From the NCBI GenBank assembly GCA_033763435.1, contig JANRKN010000036.1:1-41716 (forward strand): a DNA stretch of 41,716 bases. The letters are read 5' to 3'. The notes under the pieces are model-generated. The model was not told the DNA's origin. It did not search any database and worked only from the letters and a program-made list of their open reading frames with translations. Of the stretch, positions 1 through 7,917 are shown piece by piece (the first letter of the stretch is position 1; every line of letters begins with the position of its first letter). The DNA is from JANRKN01 sp033763435 (GTDB lineage Bacteria > Planctomycetota > Phycisphaerae > Phycisphaerales > UBA1924). A program made the translations under genes and the position numbers.

Positions 1-1773
1 ATTCCTCGCGTAGCCATCGTCGGCCGGCCTAATGCCGGCAAGTCGTCCCTCATGAACATGATCGCCGGGCGGAAGGTCTCGATCGTGGACCCCACGCCGG
101 GCGTCACGCGCGACCGCGTCACCACGATCGCCGAGCTCCCGTCGCCCGACGGCAAGGGCCCGATCAAGCTCGCGGAGTTTGTCGACACGGGCGGCTACGG
201 CGTGTACGTCGCCGAGGGCGGGCGCTTTGACGAGATCGGGCACGACCTGACCAAGCTCACGGGCAGCATCGAGGAGCAGATCGCGCGCGCGGTGCAGGAC
301 GCGGACCTGGTGCTCTTTGCGATCGACACGCAGGCGGGCCTGACGCCGCCGGACATGGAGATCGCGCGCCTGCTGCGCGAGCGTCGCTACGGCGACCGCA
401 AGACCGTGAAGGAAAAGAAGGCCGCGAAGGAAGCCGCGCTGAAGGCCGCCAAGGAAGCCGCCAAGAAGGCCGCGAAGAAGACGGCCAAGAAAACCAGCAA
501 GAAGACGAGCAAGAAGGCCTCGGCCGAGCCGCCCCCGGAACCGCCCGCCGAGGAAACACAGCTCGGCCCCGAGATCCGCGTCGTCGCGACGAAAGTCGAC
601 GGCCCCAAGTGGGAGACGCACGCGCTGGAGTTCTCAGGCCTGGGCTTCGGCGAGCCGCTGATGTGCTCGGCCAAGAACAACTACATGCGGCGCGACTTCA
701 TCGACCGCGTCTACGCGATGCTCCCCAAGCCCCCCAAGCGCGAAGAGCGCCCCACCGCCGACATGATGCTCGCGATCATCGGCAAGCGCAACGCGGGCAA
801 GTCGACGCTGGTGAACACCCTCGCGGGCGAGCCGCGCGTGATCGTCTCGGAGATCCCGGGCACCACGCGCGATGCCGTCGACGTGCGGTTTGAGATGGAC
901 GGGCGCTCGCTGGTCGCGATCGACACGGCGGGCCTCCGGCGCAAGCGGTCGTTCCAGGGCCCGATCGAGTGGTACGCCTTCGACCGCGCGCGCCTGGCGA
1001 TCGACCGCGCCGACATCGTGCTCATGATGATCGACGCGACGGAGAAGATCTCGCAGGTCGACGAACAGCTGGCGATGCTCTGCCAGAAGCGTCACAAGCC
1101 GGTGGTGATCGTCGTCAACAAGTGGGACCTGGTCGAGGGCCAGCGCAATCAGGACGGGAAGCTGATCACGACCGACGACTACGAGAAGTACGTGCGAGCC
1201 GAGCTCAAGGGCCTGCACTATGCCCCGATCGCGTTCACCGAGGGCGCCTCGGGCCGGAACGTGCGCGAGACGGTGAGCCTGGCGTTCGAGCTGTTCGAGC
1301 AGGCGCGGACGCGCGTGACGACAGGCGTGCTGAACCGGCTGATCCGCGAGATCGTGAAGAAGCACGCGCCCAGCGACAAGCTGGGCTCGCACGCGAAGGT
1401 CTATTTCGCGGCGCAGACGCGCACGATGCCGCCGACGATCACGCTGGTCGTCAACAAGCCCGAGATGTTCGTCAACGCGTACCAGCGGTACATCCTGAAC
1501 CGCATCCGCGAGACGCTGCCGTTCGCGGAGGTGCCGATCCGGCTCGTGATCCGCGGGCGTCGGCGCGACGAAGCGAAGGCGGGCCTGGGCGAGACGGAGA
1601 TCGGCGCGCTGGGCTCGCTCGACGAGTCGACGCTGCTGGGCTCGCTTGAGGACGAGGCGCAGAAGTTCGCGGACGAAGAGGCCGCGGAACTGGCGAATCT
1701 GGGCGAGGGCGAACTGGACGAGGCGCCCGACGCGGATGACGACGACGACGCCGAAGCGTACTTCGAGGATTGA
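1..1773 (+). CDS. der: Ribosome-assembly GTPase Der (EngA), 5' end outside the window
   Basis: Der is a double-G-domain GTPase needed for late 50S ribosomal subunit assembly. The frame is open from base 1 with no start codon, so the gene begins upstream; 590 residues are visible. G domain 1 shows the P-loop GRPNAGKSS (residues 9-17) and a degenerate G4 motif TKVD (589-600) where NKxD is usual. G domain 2 has GKRNAGKST, DTAGLRRK and NKWD. A C-terminal KH-like domain follows. Two parts are odd. A lysine/alanine-rich stretch (nt 400-525) followed by a Pro/Glu linker (to about 555) sits in domain 1 just before the G4 motif. The protein also ends in a long Asp/Glu-rich tail (about 1642-1770). Together these make it longer than the roughly 440-490 residues usual for Der. 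Identity is certain; the role of the additions is unknown. Confidence 0.97.
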   Translation: MPRVAIVGRPNAGKSSLMNMIAGRKVSIVDPTPGVTRDRVTTIAELPSPDGKGPIKLAEFVDTGGYGVYVAEGGRFDEIGHDLTKLTGSIEEQIARAVQDADLVLFAIDTQAGLTPPDMEIARLLRERRYGDRKTVKEKKAAKEAALKAAKEAAKKAAKKTAKKTSKKTSKKASAEPPPEPPAEETQLGPEIRVVATKVDGPKWETHALEFSGLGFGEPLMCSAKNNYMRRDFIDRVYAMLPKPPKREERPTADMMLAIIGKRNAGKSTLVNTLAGEPRVIVSEIPGTTRDAVDVRFEMDGRSLVAIDTAGLRRKRSFQGPIEWYAFDRARLAIDRADIVLMMIDATEKISQVDEQLAMLCQKRHKPVVIVVNKWDLVEGQRNQDGKLITTDDYEKYVRAELKGLHYAPIAFTEGASGRNVRETVSLAFELFEQARTRVTTGVLNRLIREIVKKHAPSDKLGSHAKVYFAAQTRTMPPTITLVVNKPEMFVNAYQRYILNRIRETLPFAEVPIRLVIRGRRRDEAKAGLGETEIGALGSLDESTLLGSLEDEAQKFADEEAAELANLGEGELDEAPDADDDDDAEAYFED

Positions 1774-1782
1774 TCGGCGCGC

Positions 1783-2325
1783 TCAGCCGCGGTTGAGCCA
1801 CCAGAGCGTCGCGTTCAGGACCGTCGCGAAGGCGACCCACGCGGCGTAGGGCACGAGCAGCCATGCCGCGGCGCGCGACACGGGCCTCGCGGCGGCGATC
1901 GTCACGAGGATCGAGGCCAGCAGCAGCACGATCCAGATCAGCGCCAGCCCCGGGCTGCGCAGCCCGAAGAACAGCCCGCTCCAGATCGCGTTGAAGAACC
2001 ACTGCACGCCGAAGGCCACGAGCGCCGGTCGCGTGTGCCGCGCGGGCTCTCTCGCGGCGCGGAGGAGCAGCCAGAGGCTGACACCCATCAGCGTGTACAG
2101 GACCGTCCAGACCGCACCGATCACGCCGCCCGGGGGCGTCCACGAGGGCTTGTCGATCGAGGCGTACCACGGCCCGGGCTCGGAGCCCGAGAGCAGGTTG
2201 CCGATCCATGCCGCGGCAAAGCACTGGACGATCGCATACAGCAACCACAGCAGTTGGCCCACGTGATGCGCGGGCTCGTGCGGAGCGCGCCAGCGGGAGG
2301 GTGCGGTGGTGAACTCGCGGGGCAT
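1783..2325 (-). CDS. tspO: TspO/MBR family membrane protein
   Basis: This 180-residue protein matches the TspO/peripheral benzodiazepine receptor family. Those are five-helix membrane proteins that bind porphyrins and modulate tetrapyrrole or oxidative-stress responses. Visible family signatures are WYASIDKPSWTPP after helix 1, WTVLYTLMGVSLW, QWFFNAIWSGLFFG, and a last helix containing ATLWWLN. Five hydrophobic segments can be counted. The ATG at 2325 is 13 nt past the stop of the upstream FAD oxidoreductase gene, so it is probably the last gene of a minus-strand operon. It converges on der, with 9 nt between the stops. TspO beside an FAD enzyme of the protoporphyrinogen-oxidase/desaturase fold suggests tetrapyrrole or isoprenoid redox chemistry, but that link is inferred from position only. 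Confidence 0.93.
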   Translation of the reverse strand: MPREFTTAPSRWRAPHEPAHHVGQLLWLLYAIVQCFAAAWIGNLLSGSEPGPWYASIDKPSWTPPGGVIGAVWTVLYTLMGVSLWLLLRAAREPARHTRPALVAFGVQWFFNAIWSGLFFGLRSPGLALIWIVLLLASILVTIAAARPVSRAAAWLLVPYAAWVAFATVLNATLWWLNRG

Positions 2326-2338
2326 GGGGCGCTCGCTT

Positions 2339-3709
2339 TCAGAGACGGCGGATAGACATCGCGATCGCCTCGGCCGCGCGCCGGCCTGAGATCATCGCGC
2401 CGTTGATGCTTGCGTTGTCGAGCCAATCGCCCGCGCGGAACAGGCCCGGCGCGAGCGCCACGGCACGCTGCGCGGGCTCCAGCCAGCCCGGGTTCTGCAC
2501 AGGCAACGCTCGATCAATCCGGTCGACGCGCAGCAGCTTCCACGCCGACGCCGCGCCCCCAAACCACGCGTTCAACTGCACACGCACCTGCGCATCGAGC
2601 TGGTCGTCGCTGAGCGCGATGTGCTTCTCACCAACCACATTCGCGCAGACCAGGTGCCTGCCCGGCGGCGCGTACGACCGGCGCACCAGGCTCGGCACCG
2701 CGAGATGGTTCACCGGGCCCGAGCCCTCGGCGCCCTCGCCGTCGAGCACCAGGATCGGATCCGACACCGGCGCGCGATCGGCGGCATAGCTCAGCGTCAC
2801 CGTCCGACGCCAGCGCACGGGCGGGTTGGTCACGCCGATGTTCAGGCCCCGCAGCAGGTCGGCCGCGGCGTCGCCCTCGGTCGCGACGACCACCGCGCGG
2901 GCGCGCAGCGTGCCCTGGCCCTCCACCGCGATCTCGAAGGGGTGCGACATCGAGTCGGGCCCGTGCGCGCGAGCGATGTGCGCGACGCGGGCGCGGGTCC
3001 GAAGGTCGGTCGCGCGGAGCTGCGCGGACAGAAACTCGGGGATCGCGCGCATGCCCCGCGCGGGCAGCGCCGCGGCGCCCTCGCCGAACATGCGGAATGT
3101 GAAGCGGAACATCCGCGAGGATGTTTCGAGCGCACGGTCGAAGAACACCCCGCCGAAGAAGGGCCTGAAAAACCGATCGATCGCGACGTTCGACAGCCCG
3201 GCCTCGCGCAGCTCGTCGATGGTCGCGCGGTCGGGCGCGGTCCACGCGTCGCTCGCCGAGCCGCCCATGAGCTTCGCGCGGAGCGCCGCGAGGCGCAGCA
3301 AGTCCAGCGGTGGAAGCGCGGGCGCGAAGATCGTTCGAACCGCGTCAAAGGGCTTCTTCGTCGGGTCCGCGAGGCGCCTGAGCGCGCCGCCTGTGCGGAT
3401 GAGCGCGCCCGGATAGAACTCGCCCAGCTCCAGCGCGGCATAGTTCTCGAGCACGCGCGCGGCCTCGGGGTACGCCGTGAGCAGCACCTGAAACCCGCGG
3501 TCGATGAGAAAGCCCTCGACCTCGTCGGTCGCGACGCGCCCGCCGAACCGATCGGAGGCTTCGAGCAGCGTGGGCGCGTGTCCCCGGCGTTCGAGGTCGA
3601 GCGCGCAGGTGAGGCCCGCGAGCCCGCCGCCGATGATCACGATCGAGAGCTCGCCCGCGCCATGACCCGAAGGTGACCCGGCGTGGCGGCCTGAAGAGGG
3701 CTCAGTCAT
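2339..3709 (-). CDS. FAD-dependent oxidoreductase (amine oxidase / phytoene desaturase / protoporphyrinogen oxidase superfamily)
   Basis: The 456-residue protein starts its fold with an FAD-binding Rossmann motif, VIIGGGLAGLTCALDLE (about residues 24-40), then an acidic residue and FGGRV. This is the amine-oxidase/desaturase type of N terminus. Near the C terminus a second FAD-contact block reads LFRAGDWLDNASINGAMISG. The middle segment with FRFTFRMFGEGAAALPARGM resembles bacterial and plant NAD(P)/FAD-dependent oxidoreductases annotated as phytoene-dehydrogenase-like or PPOX-like. The substrate cannot be read from sequence. No signal peptide is visible; the N terminus is a short Ser/Gly-rich extension. 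The ATG at 3709 is 12 nt after the stop of the SelL-like gene, supporting co-transcription. Confidence 0.88.
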   Translation of the reverse strand: MTEPSSGRHAGSPSGHGAGELSIVIIGGGLAGLTCALDLERRGHAPTLLEASDRFGGRVATDEVEGFLIDRGFQVLLTAYPEAARVLENYAALELGEFYPGALIRTGGALRRLADPTKKPFDAVRTIFAPALPPLDLLRLAALRAKLMGGSASDAWTAPDRATIDELREAGLSNVAIDRFFRPFFGGVFFDRALETSSRMFRFTFRMFGEGAAALPARGMRAIPEFLSAQLRATDLRTRARVAHIARAHGPDSMSHPFEIAVEGQGTLRARAVVVATEGDAAADLLRGLNIGVTNPPVRWRRTVTLSYAADRAPVSDPILVLDGEGAEGSGPVNHLAVPSLVRRSYAPPGRHLVCANVVGEKHIALSDDQLDAQVRVQLNAWFGGAASAWKLLRVDRIDRALPVQNPGWLEPAQRAVALAPGLFRAGDWLDNASINGAMISGRRAAEAIAMSIRRL

Positions 3710-3721
3710 GCCCCATTCAAG

Positions 3722-4705
3722 TCACGCCCCGGCAAGAGAGCAATAGTCGGGCCGATCGGCCGCATCTTCGTGCCGGTAGGCCCGCAGCACGGCGCTGCGG
3801 TGGATCAGGAACGCGCCGGGCATCTGCAAGCCGTCGCCCACGAGCATCCCGACGCCGTGACGATCGATGAGCCCCGCGAGAAAACCGCGCACCCAGACGC
3901 GGGGCCCGAAGAGCTGCGAGAGGTTTCCGCGCGCCAGTTCCATCGCGCGGTAGAGGTCGCGTGCGGGGTCCGAGACGCGGAGGGCGTCGAGCAGGCCGTA
4001 GCGCGCAAAGAGGGCCGAGGCGGGACCATCGGGCCCCATGTGGACCAGCACGAGGCCGACGCCCGCGCGGTCGAGCCTCGGCTTGGCGAGTTCTAGGTCC
4101 GCCAGCGCCTCCCGGCAGAACGTGCAGCCCGCGTGGCGGAGGAAGACGACCAGCAACGGGCGCGACTCGCTCGCCGCGGCCAGGGTCAGGCCCGTGTGCG
4201 TCAGCGCGCGCGTGAGCGCGGTGCGGATCTCGGGCCGCTCATCGCGGATGGGCGAGGCCGCACGCGCGAGCCTCGCGGCACGGATCGCCTCGTGGTGCTT
4301 CCAAGCGCCCGCGAGGATCAGCCCGAAGGGCACCCACCACGCCAGGTCGTTGGTCAGCAGCGTGACGCCGAAGCGCAGGGGCACAAGGTTCTCGACGAAG
4401 TGCGCCTGAATGAAGCCGATGGGCCCAAAGATCTTCCCGAGCATGCCGACGAGGACGATCGGCCAGTGCGTGTACGGCGCGCTCGCGGCAAACCAGTAGC
4501 CGATGCCGTAGACCCCGACGATCATGCCGATGCACTGCCAGAGGAACGGGTAGTTGGGCTGGTCCATGCCCATGAGAGACCAGAAGCTGGACGGGAAGAG
4601 GATGACGTACGCGCCCCAGAGCAGGTTGTAGATGCCCGCGAGCCGAAGCGCGGTGGACATCCAGGGCCTGTGCGGCGCGGGAGAAAGTTCGGAAGCGTCG
4701 GGCAC
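3722..4705 (-). CDS. Membrane-anchored SelL-like peroxiredoxin/thioredoxin-fold redox protein
   Basis: The protein has 327 residues in two parts. Residues 16-140 carry about four hydrophobic helices (from MSTALRLAGIYNLLWGAYV to about WWVPFGLILAGAW). Residues 175-320 form an AhpC/TSA-2-like thioredoxin fold with the redox motif GCTFCREAL (about residues 192-200). Selenoprotein SelL carries UxxU at this position; here both codons are TGC, so it is the cysteine form (CxxC). Likely role: a membrane-tethered thiol oxidoreductase or peroxidase; orientation is not established. A GTG start at 4705 is used, 15 nt after the hydrolase stop, with AAAGG 12 nt upstream. An ATG at 4660 is the alternative. 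It lies between a secreted hydrolase and the FAD oxidoreductase in the same run. Confidence 0.85.
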   Translation of the reverse strand: MPDASELSPAPHRPWMSTALRLAGIYNLLWGAYVILFPSSFWSLMGMDQPNYPFLWQCIGMIVGVYGIGYWFAASAPYTHWPIVLVGMLGKIFGPIGFIQAHFVENLVPLRFGVTLLTNDLAWWVPFGLILAGAWKHHEAIRAARLARAASPIRDERPEIRTALTRALTHTGLTLAAASESRPLLVVFLRHAGCTFCREALADLELAKPRLDRAGVGLVLVHMGPDGPASALFARYGLLDALRVSDPARDLYRAMELARGNLSQLFGPRVWVRGFLAGLIDRHGVGMLVGDGLQMPGAFLIHRSAVLRAYRHEDAADRPDYCSLAGA

Positions 4706-4720
4706 GGGCGGGCGAGCCTT

Positions 4721-6550
4721 TCAGAGGCCGGGCGGTCGGGGCGTCGGATGGATCAGCGGTTCCGGCGCCGGCACGCCGTCCGGGTTCCGATCATTCGCCG
4801 GTGGATCGGTCGGCGGATTCCCGGGCGGCGCTTTGGGCCCCTGGGGTGCCTCGGGCCTTTCGCGGGCAGGGATCGGCGTGCGGGGTGCCAGGCGCTGGGC
4901 GAGCAGCCAGTCGATCGCCGCGGGAAGCGCCTCGCCCACCATCAGCGTGTGACCCCACGCGGGCATGGTGCGATAGTCGACGGGCACGCCCAGGTCGCGG
5001 GCGCGCTGCGCATCGGGCTCGAGCCTCGCGGCCGGGATGATCGGGTCGAGCTTTGCGCCCAGCATCAGCACCGGCGCGTAGGTCGCGCCCGCGCGCACCG
5101 CGCCGAAGCGTCCGCCCGCCAGGCACGCGACCGCCGCGAGCTTGTCCGCGTGCGAGCGCGCAAGGCCCGAGGCGAGGCCCGCGCCCATGGAATGGCCCAC
5201 GACATAGATGCGCGTCTCGTCGATCGGGTAGAGCGACTTCAGGTGCGCCAGCAGGCGATCGAAGCGCGCGGGGCTGAGGCCCGTCGCGGCGGGCGAGGCG
5301 AGGATGAAGCCGTGCAGGCGGGCCAGACGAGCGATGACGCCGCCGCCATAGGCCTCGGGGAACATGCTCTCGTCGCCGCCCGCGCCGTGGAGCGCGATGA
5401 CGAGCGGGAAGGGCCCTTCGCCCGTGCGCAGCCGCTCGCCGTCGGTGGTGCCGGGCGCGACAATGCGCAGAGGCCAGCCCTCGCGCTCACCTTCGGCGGG
5501 GGGCAGCACGCCCCACCAGTCGCCGCCGAGCCGCGGGTACGGGTCGCGTCCTTTGGAGAGTTCGGTCACTTCAAAGCGCACCTGCTCGAAGAGCTTGCCG
5601 ACGTTCGCAAGGTCGCGCGCCGAGCGCGTGCCGGCGCTTTCGTCGCGCAGCAAGTCGAGCCGCGCGCGGGCAATCGCGATTGAGCGCGCCAGCTCCGCAT
5701 GCTCAGCGCTCGCGGCGGTCAGGGCCGCGTCCAAGGGCCGGCGCAGGTCTTCGAGCGCTTCACCCGCGCGGGTGAATGAGCCCGCCTCGAGCGTGCGGAA
5801 CTGCTCATCGACCAGCTCGAGCGCGTACGTGCCGGGCGCCAGGCCGGCGAGCTGTTCGACCGGCACCTCAAACGCCAGCACGCCCCCACCCGCCCCACCT
5901 TCCACACCCCCCGCGAGCGCGACCGGCGGGAGCTCGATCATCGAGCGCTGCGACGAGCCCATGGGCCGCGCGAAGAGCGTCCAGCGCACGGTGCGCGCGG
6001 GGCCGGCATCCACCGGCGCAAACGACGCGACGCGCAGCGTCGGCACGCGACCGGCCACGAGCTGCGCATCGGTCAGCACCTCGGGCTCGACACGCGCGAT
6101 CAGGCTCGACCAGACCACGTCGCCCGCGCGGACATGCTCGGCGACCGGCGCCTCGGCCTCGCCCGCCTCGGGCAGGCGCGCAAGCCGCAGCCGAAGCTCG
6201 CGCAGCGTCCGCACCGTCGGGCCGAACTGCCCTGAAAAGAAGCCCACGGAAGCACGGTCGAAGGCGCGGTTGAACTCCTCGACCTGTGCGTCGGACAAAT
6301 CCTTGCGCCGGCCGACGAATGCGCGGTCAAAGGCGAGGTACGCGCGGGCCAGATCGGTGCGCGTGACGGTCGCGGCCTGAGACGCGGGCTGAACCTTCTC
6401 TGGTTGGCCCGCCGGCTGGCCCGTCGGTTGGCCCGTCGGTTGGTCCAGCGGTTCGTTGCCGTCCGGTTTCTCCTGCGCTCTCGCAGCGCCTGCGAGCGCG
6501 AGCAGGGCAAGCAGGACCGACATCCGCAAGTGGGCAGCGCGCGTCTTCAT
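4721..6550 (-). CDS. Secreted alpha/beta hydrolase (esterase/PHB-depolymerase-like) with proline-rich ends
   Basis: The 609-residue protein has an N-terminal signal peptide (SVLLALLALAGAARAQ), then a low-complexity run of QPTG/QPAG units, a long unassigned N-terminal region (about residues 50-340), and a C-terminal alpha/beta hydrolase domain. In that domain ALHGAGGDES is the oxyanion region, VVGHSMGAG holds the nucleophile serine (about residue 453), KLDPIIP the acidic residue and WGHTLM the histidine. The fold resembles polyhydroxybutyrate depolymerase/phospholipase-type esterases; the substrate is unknown. The last ~45 residues are proline-rich (PQGPKAPPGNPPTDPP). The start is uncertain between ATG 6550 and ATG 6523, both giving a signal peptide. 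It is 15 nt upstream of the SelL-like gene and 70 nt downstream of the glycosyltransferase. Confidence 0.83.
   Translation of the reverse strand: MKTRAAHLRMSVLLALLALAGAARAQEKPDGNEPLDQPTGQPTGQPAGQPEKVQPASQAATVTRTDLARAYLAFDRAFVGRRKDLSDAQVEEFNRAFDRASVGFFSGQFGPTVRTLRELRLRLARLPEAGEAEAPVAEHVRAGDVVWSSLIARVEPEVLTDAQLVAGRVPTLRVASFAPVDAGPARTVRWTLFARPMGSSQRSMIELPPVALAGGVEGGAGGGVLAFEVPVEQLAGLAPGTYALELVDEQFRTLEAGSFTRAGEALEDLRRPLDAALTAASAEHAELARSIAIARARLDLLRDESAGTRSARDLANVGKLFEQVRFEVTELSKGRDPYPRLGGDWWGVLPPAEGEREGWPLRIVAPGTTDGERLRTGEGPFPLVIALHGAGGDESMFPEAYGGGVIARLARLHGFILASPAATGLSPARFDRLLAHLKSLYPIDETRIYVVGHSMGAGLASGLARSHADKLAAVACLAGGRFGAVRAGATYAPVLMLGAKLDPIIPAARLEPDAQRARDLGVPVDYRTMPAWGHTLMVGEALPAAIDWLLAQRLAPRTPIPARERPEAPQGPKAPPGNPPTDPPANDRNPDGVPAPEPLIHPTPRPPGL
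6402..6449. repeat. Short in-gene tandem repeat (12-bp units encoding QPTG/QPAG)
   Basis: About four 12-bp units of the type GGTTGGCCCGTC are arranged head to tail inside the secreted hydrolase gene. They encode Gln-Pro-Thr/Ala-Gly just after the signal peptide. The repeat keeps the frame in any copy number, so length variation would be tolerated. Confidence 0.75.
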
Positions 6551-6619
6551 GCGCCGCGTTGGACGCTCAACGCCCGCGCCCGGTTCCGCCTGCCTTGAGT
6601 TCGGTCTGCCTCGTCGGGC

Positions 6620-7879
6620 TCAGCCCTGCGGGCGCTTGAGCACGTACGACCGGCCGGCCCATTCCGTGGGCGTGCCCTTGGCGAGGTCCCGAGCGATCTC
6701 GCCGATGATCCCCGCGACGAGCCACGCGCCGACCGGGAACAGCGGTGCGGCCCAGATCGGCACGCGCCCGGTCCGCAGAATCAGCCCCGTCGCGATCAGC
6801 CAGAGCAGGCTTCCCACGCCGCAGAGGATCAACGTCGCGAGCGCGAGCGCCTGACCGCCCGTGTCCCATCCGCCGTGCAGCACCGCCCAGAGCGCAAGGC
6901 CCATCCCCGCGAGGCTGACCGGCGGCAGCAGCGCGAGCGAGCCGCGCATCCGCAGCGACATCGCACGGAGCCGTTCGGGCTTGCGCCCCGCGGCCTCGGC
7001 GAAGATCCGCTTCCAGCCCTTGCGGAACTCGGCCCAGGTTTCGTACATCCGGCAGATCAGCAGGCCGTCGGCGAGGAAGATGCCCGTGCGCACGCCCGTC
7101 TCGGCCGCGCGGCGCGCCATCGCGATGTCTTCCAGCAGCGCGTCGGTCACCGCCCAGTGCCCGCCGAAGTGCCGGTACGCCTGTGCGGTCAGCATCAGGA
7201 ACTGGCCATTCGCGAAGGGACGCTGGTCGACCGTGCGGTTGGCGCGGTCGAGCGGAAAAAGCCGCAGCAGCTCGGTGCCGGCGACCGGCTGGCCGATGAG
7301 TTCGTACCAGTGACGGACGGGGTAGGTCGAGAGCAGGCTGAGCAGCCCGAGCTCGCGCTCGCGCAGAAGCCCCACGGCCGCACGGACGCAGTCGGGATGA
7401 AACTCCGTGTCCGCGTCGGTGAACAGCAGCACGTGCTCGCCCTTGAGCAGGCCCGACTGCTCCACCGCGGTGCACACGGCGTTGACCTTGCCCGCGATGC
7501 CCGGAGGGCACTGCGTGATCGGCAGAACGGTGAACCGCGCGTCGCCCCCGATCGCTTCCTCCGCACGCGCCTGCGTGTCGTCGGTGCAGCGGTCCAGCGC
7601 CAGCACCACCCGGAGCGCGCCCGGGTACGACTGCGCCCGAAGCGAGCGGATCAGCGTGGGCAGATGCTCGCGCTCGTTGTGCGCGGGGACGACGATCCAG
7701 ACGTCGGGCGCGGGCGCGCCGCCCGAACGCTGGCGCTCGAACATCTCGAGCCCCGCGCGTAGCGTGGGCACGCGGCGGACGGTGAGCTGCCGGCGCGCGA
7801 TCACCACCGCGAACAGCACCGCCGCGCCCACGCCCAGCACGAGCGAAGCCACCAGACAGATCGAGAGCCAGACAGGCAT
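6620..7879 (-). CDS. Membrane-bound family 2 glycosyltransferase
   Basis: The 419-residue protein has one N-terminal membrane helix (MPVWLSICLVASLVLGVGAA), a GT-A glycosyltransferase family 2 domain, and several C-terminal helices. Motifs in order are WIVVPAHNEREHL (nucleotide-binding start), LFTDADTEF (DxD-type metal site), LLEDIAMARRA (catalytic ED) and FRKGWKRIF. This layout matches processive-like or lipid/carotenoid glycosyltransferases such as CrtQ- or HpnB-type enzymes; the acceptor is unknown. I chose ATG 7879 over a more upstream in-frame ATG (7942), because the latter would overlap the start of the divergent nnrE gene and lacks family similarity. A possible -10 (TACCCT) lies 12 nt upstream. 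It heads the minus-strand operon. Confidence 0.87.
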   Translation of the reverse strand: MPVWLSICLVASLVLGVGAAVLFAVVIARRQLTVRRVPTLRAGLEMFERQRSGGAPAPDVWIVVPAHNEREHLPTLIRSLRAQSYPGALRVVLALDRCTDDTQARAEEAIGGDARFTVLPITQCPPGIAGKVNAVCTAVEQSGLLKGEHVLLFTDADTEFHPDCVRAAVGLLRERELGLLSLLSTYPVRHWYELIGQPVAGTELLRLFPLDRANRTVDQRPFANGQFLMLTAQAYRHFGGHWAVTDALLEDIAMARRAAETGVRTGIFLADGLLICRMYETWAEFRKGWKRIFAEAAGRKPERLRAMSLRMRGSLALLPPVSLAGMGLALWAVLHGGWDTGGQALALATLILCGVGSLLWLIATGLILRTGRVPIWAAPLFPVGAWLVAGIIGEIARDLAKGTPTEWAGRSYVLKRPQG

Positions 7880-7906
7880 CGGCACGGGGCGAGGGTAGGT
7901 CGGCGC

Positions 7907-7912
7907 TAAAGT
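7907..7912 (+). promoter_or_regulatory. Candidate -10 (TAAAGT) for leaderless nnrE
   Basis: TAAAGT ends exactly 5 nt (GGTGC) before the nnrE ATG at 7918, and no Shine-Dalgarno is visible. Transcription would start at or next to the A of ATG. No convincing -35 is seen. It belongs to a set of seven similar sites in this window. Confidence 0.5.
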
Positions 7913-7917
7913 GGTGC

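Noticed and set aside
4107..4135. Possible selenocysteine at the SelL-like redox motif
   Set aside because: Both positions of the GCTFC motif are encoded by TGC, not TGA, so no selenocysteine decoding is needed.
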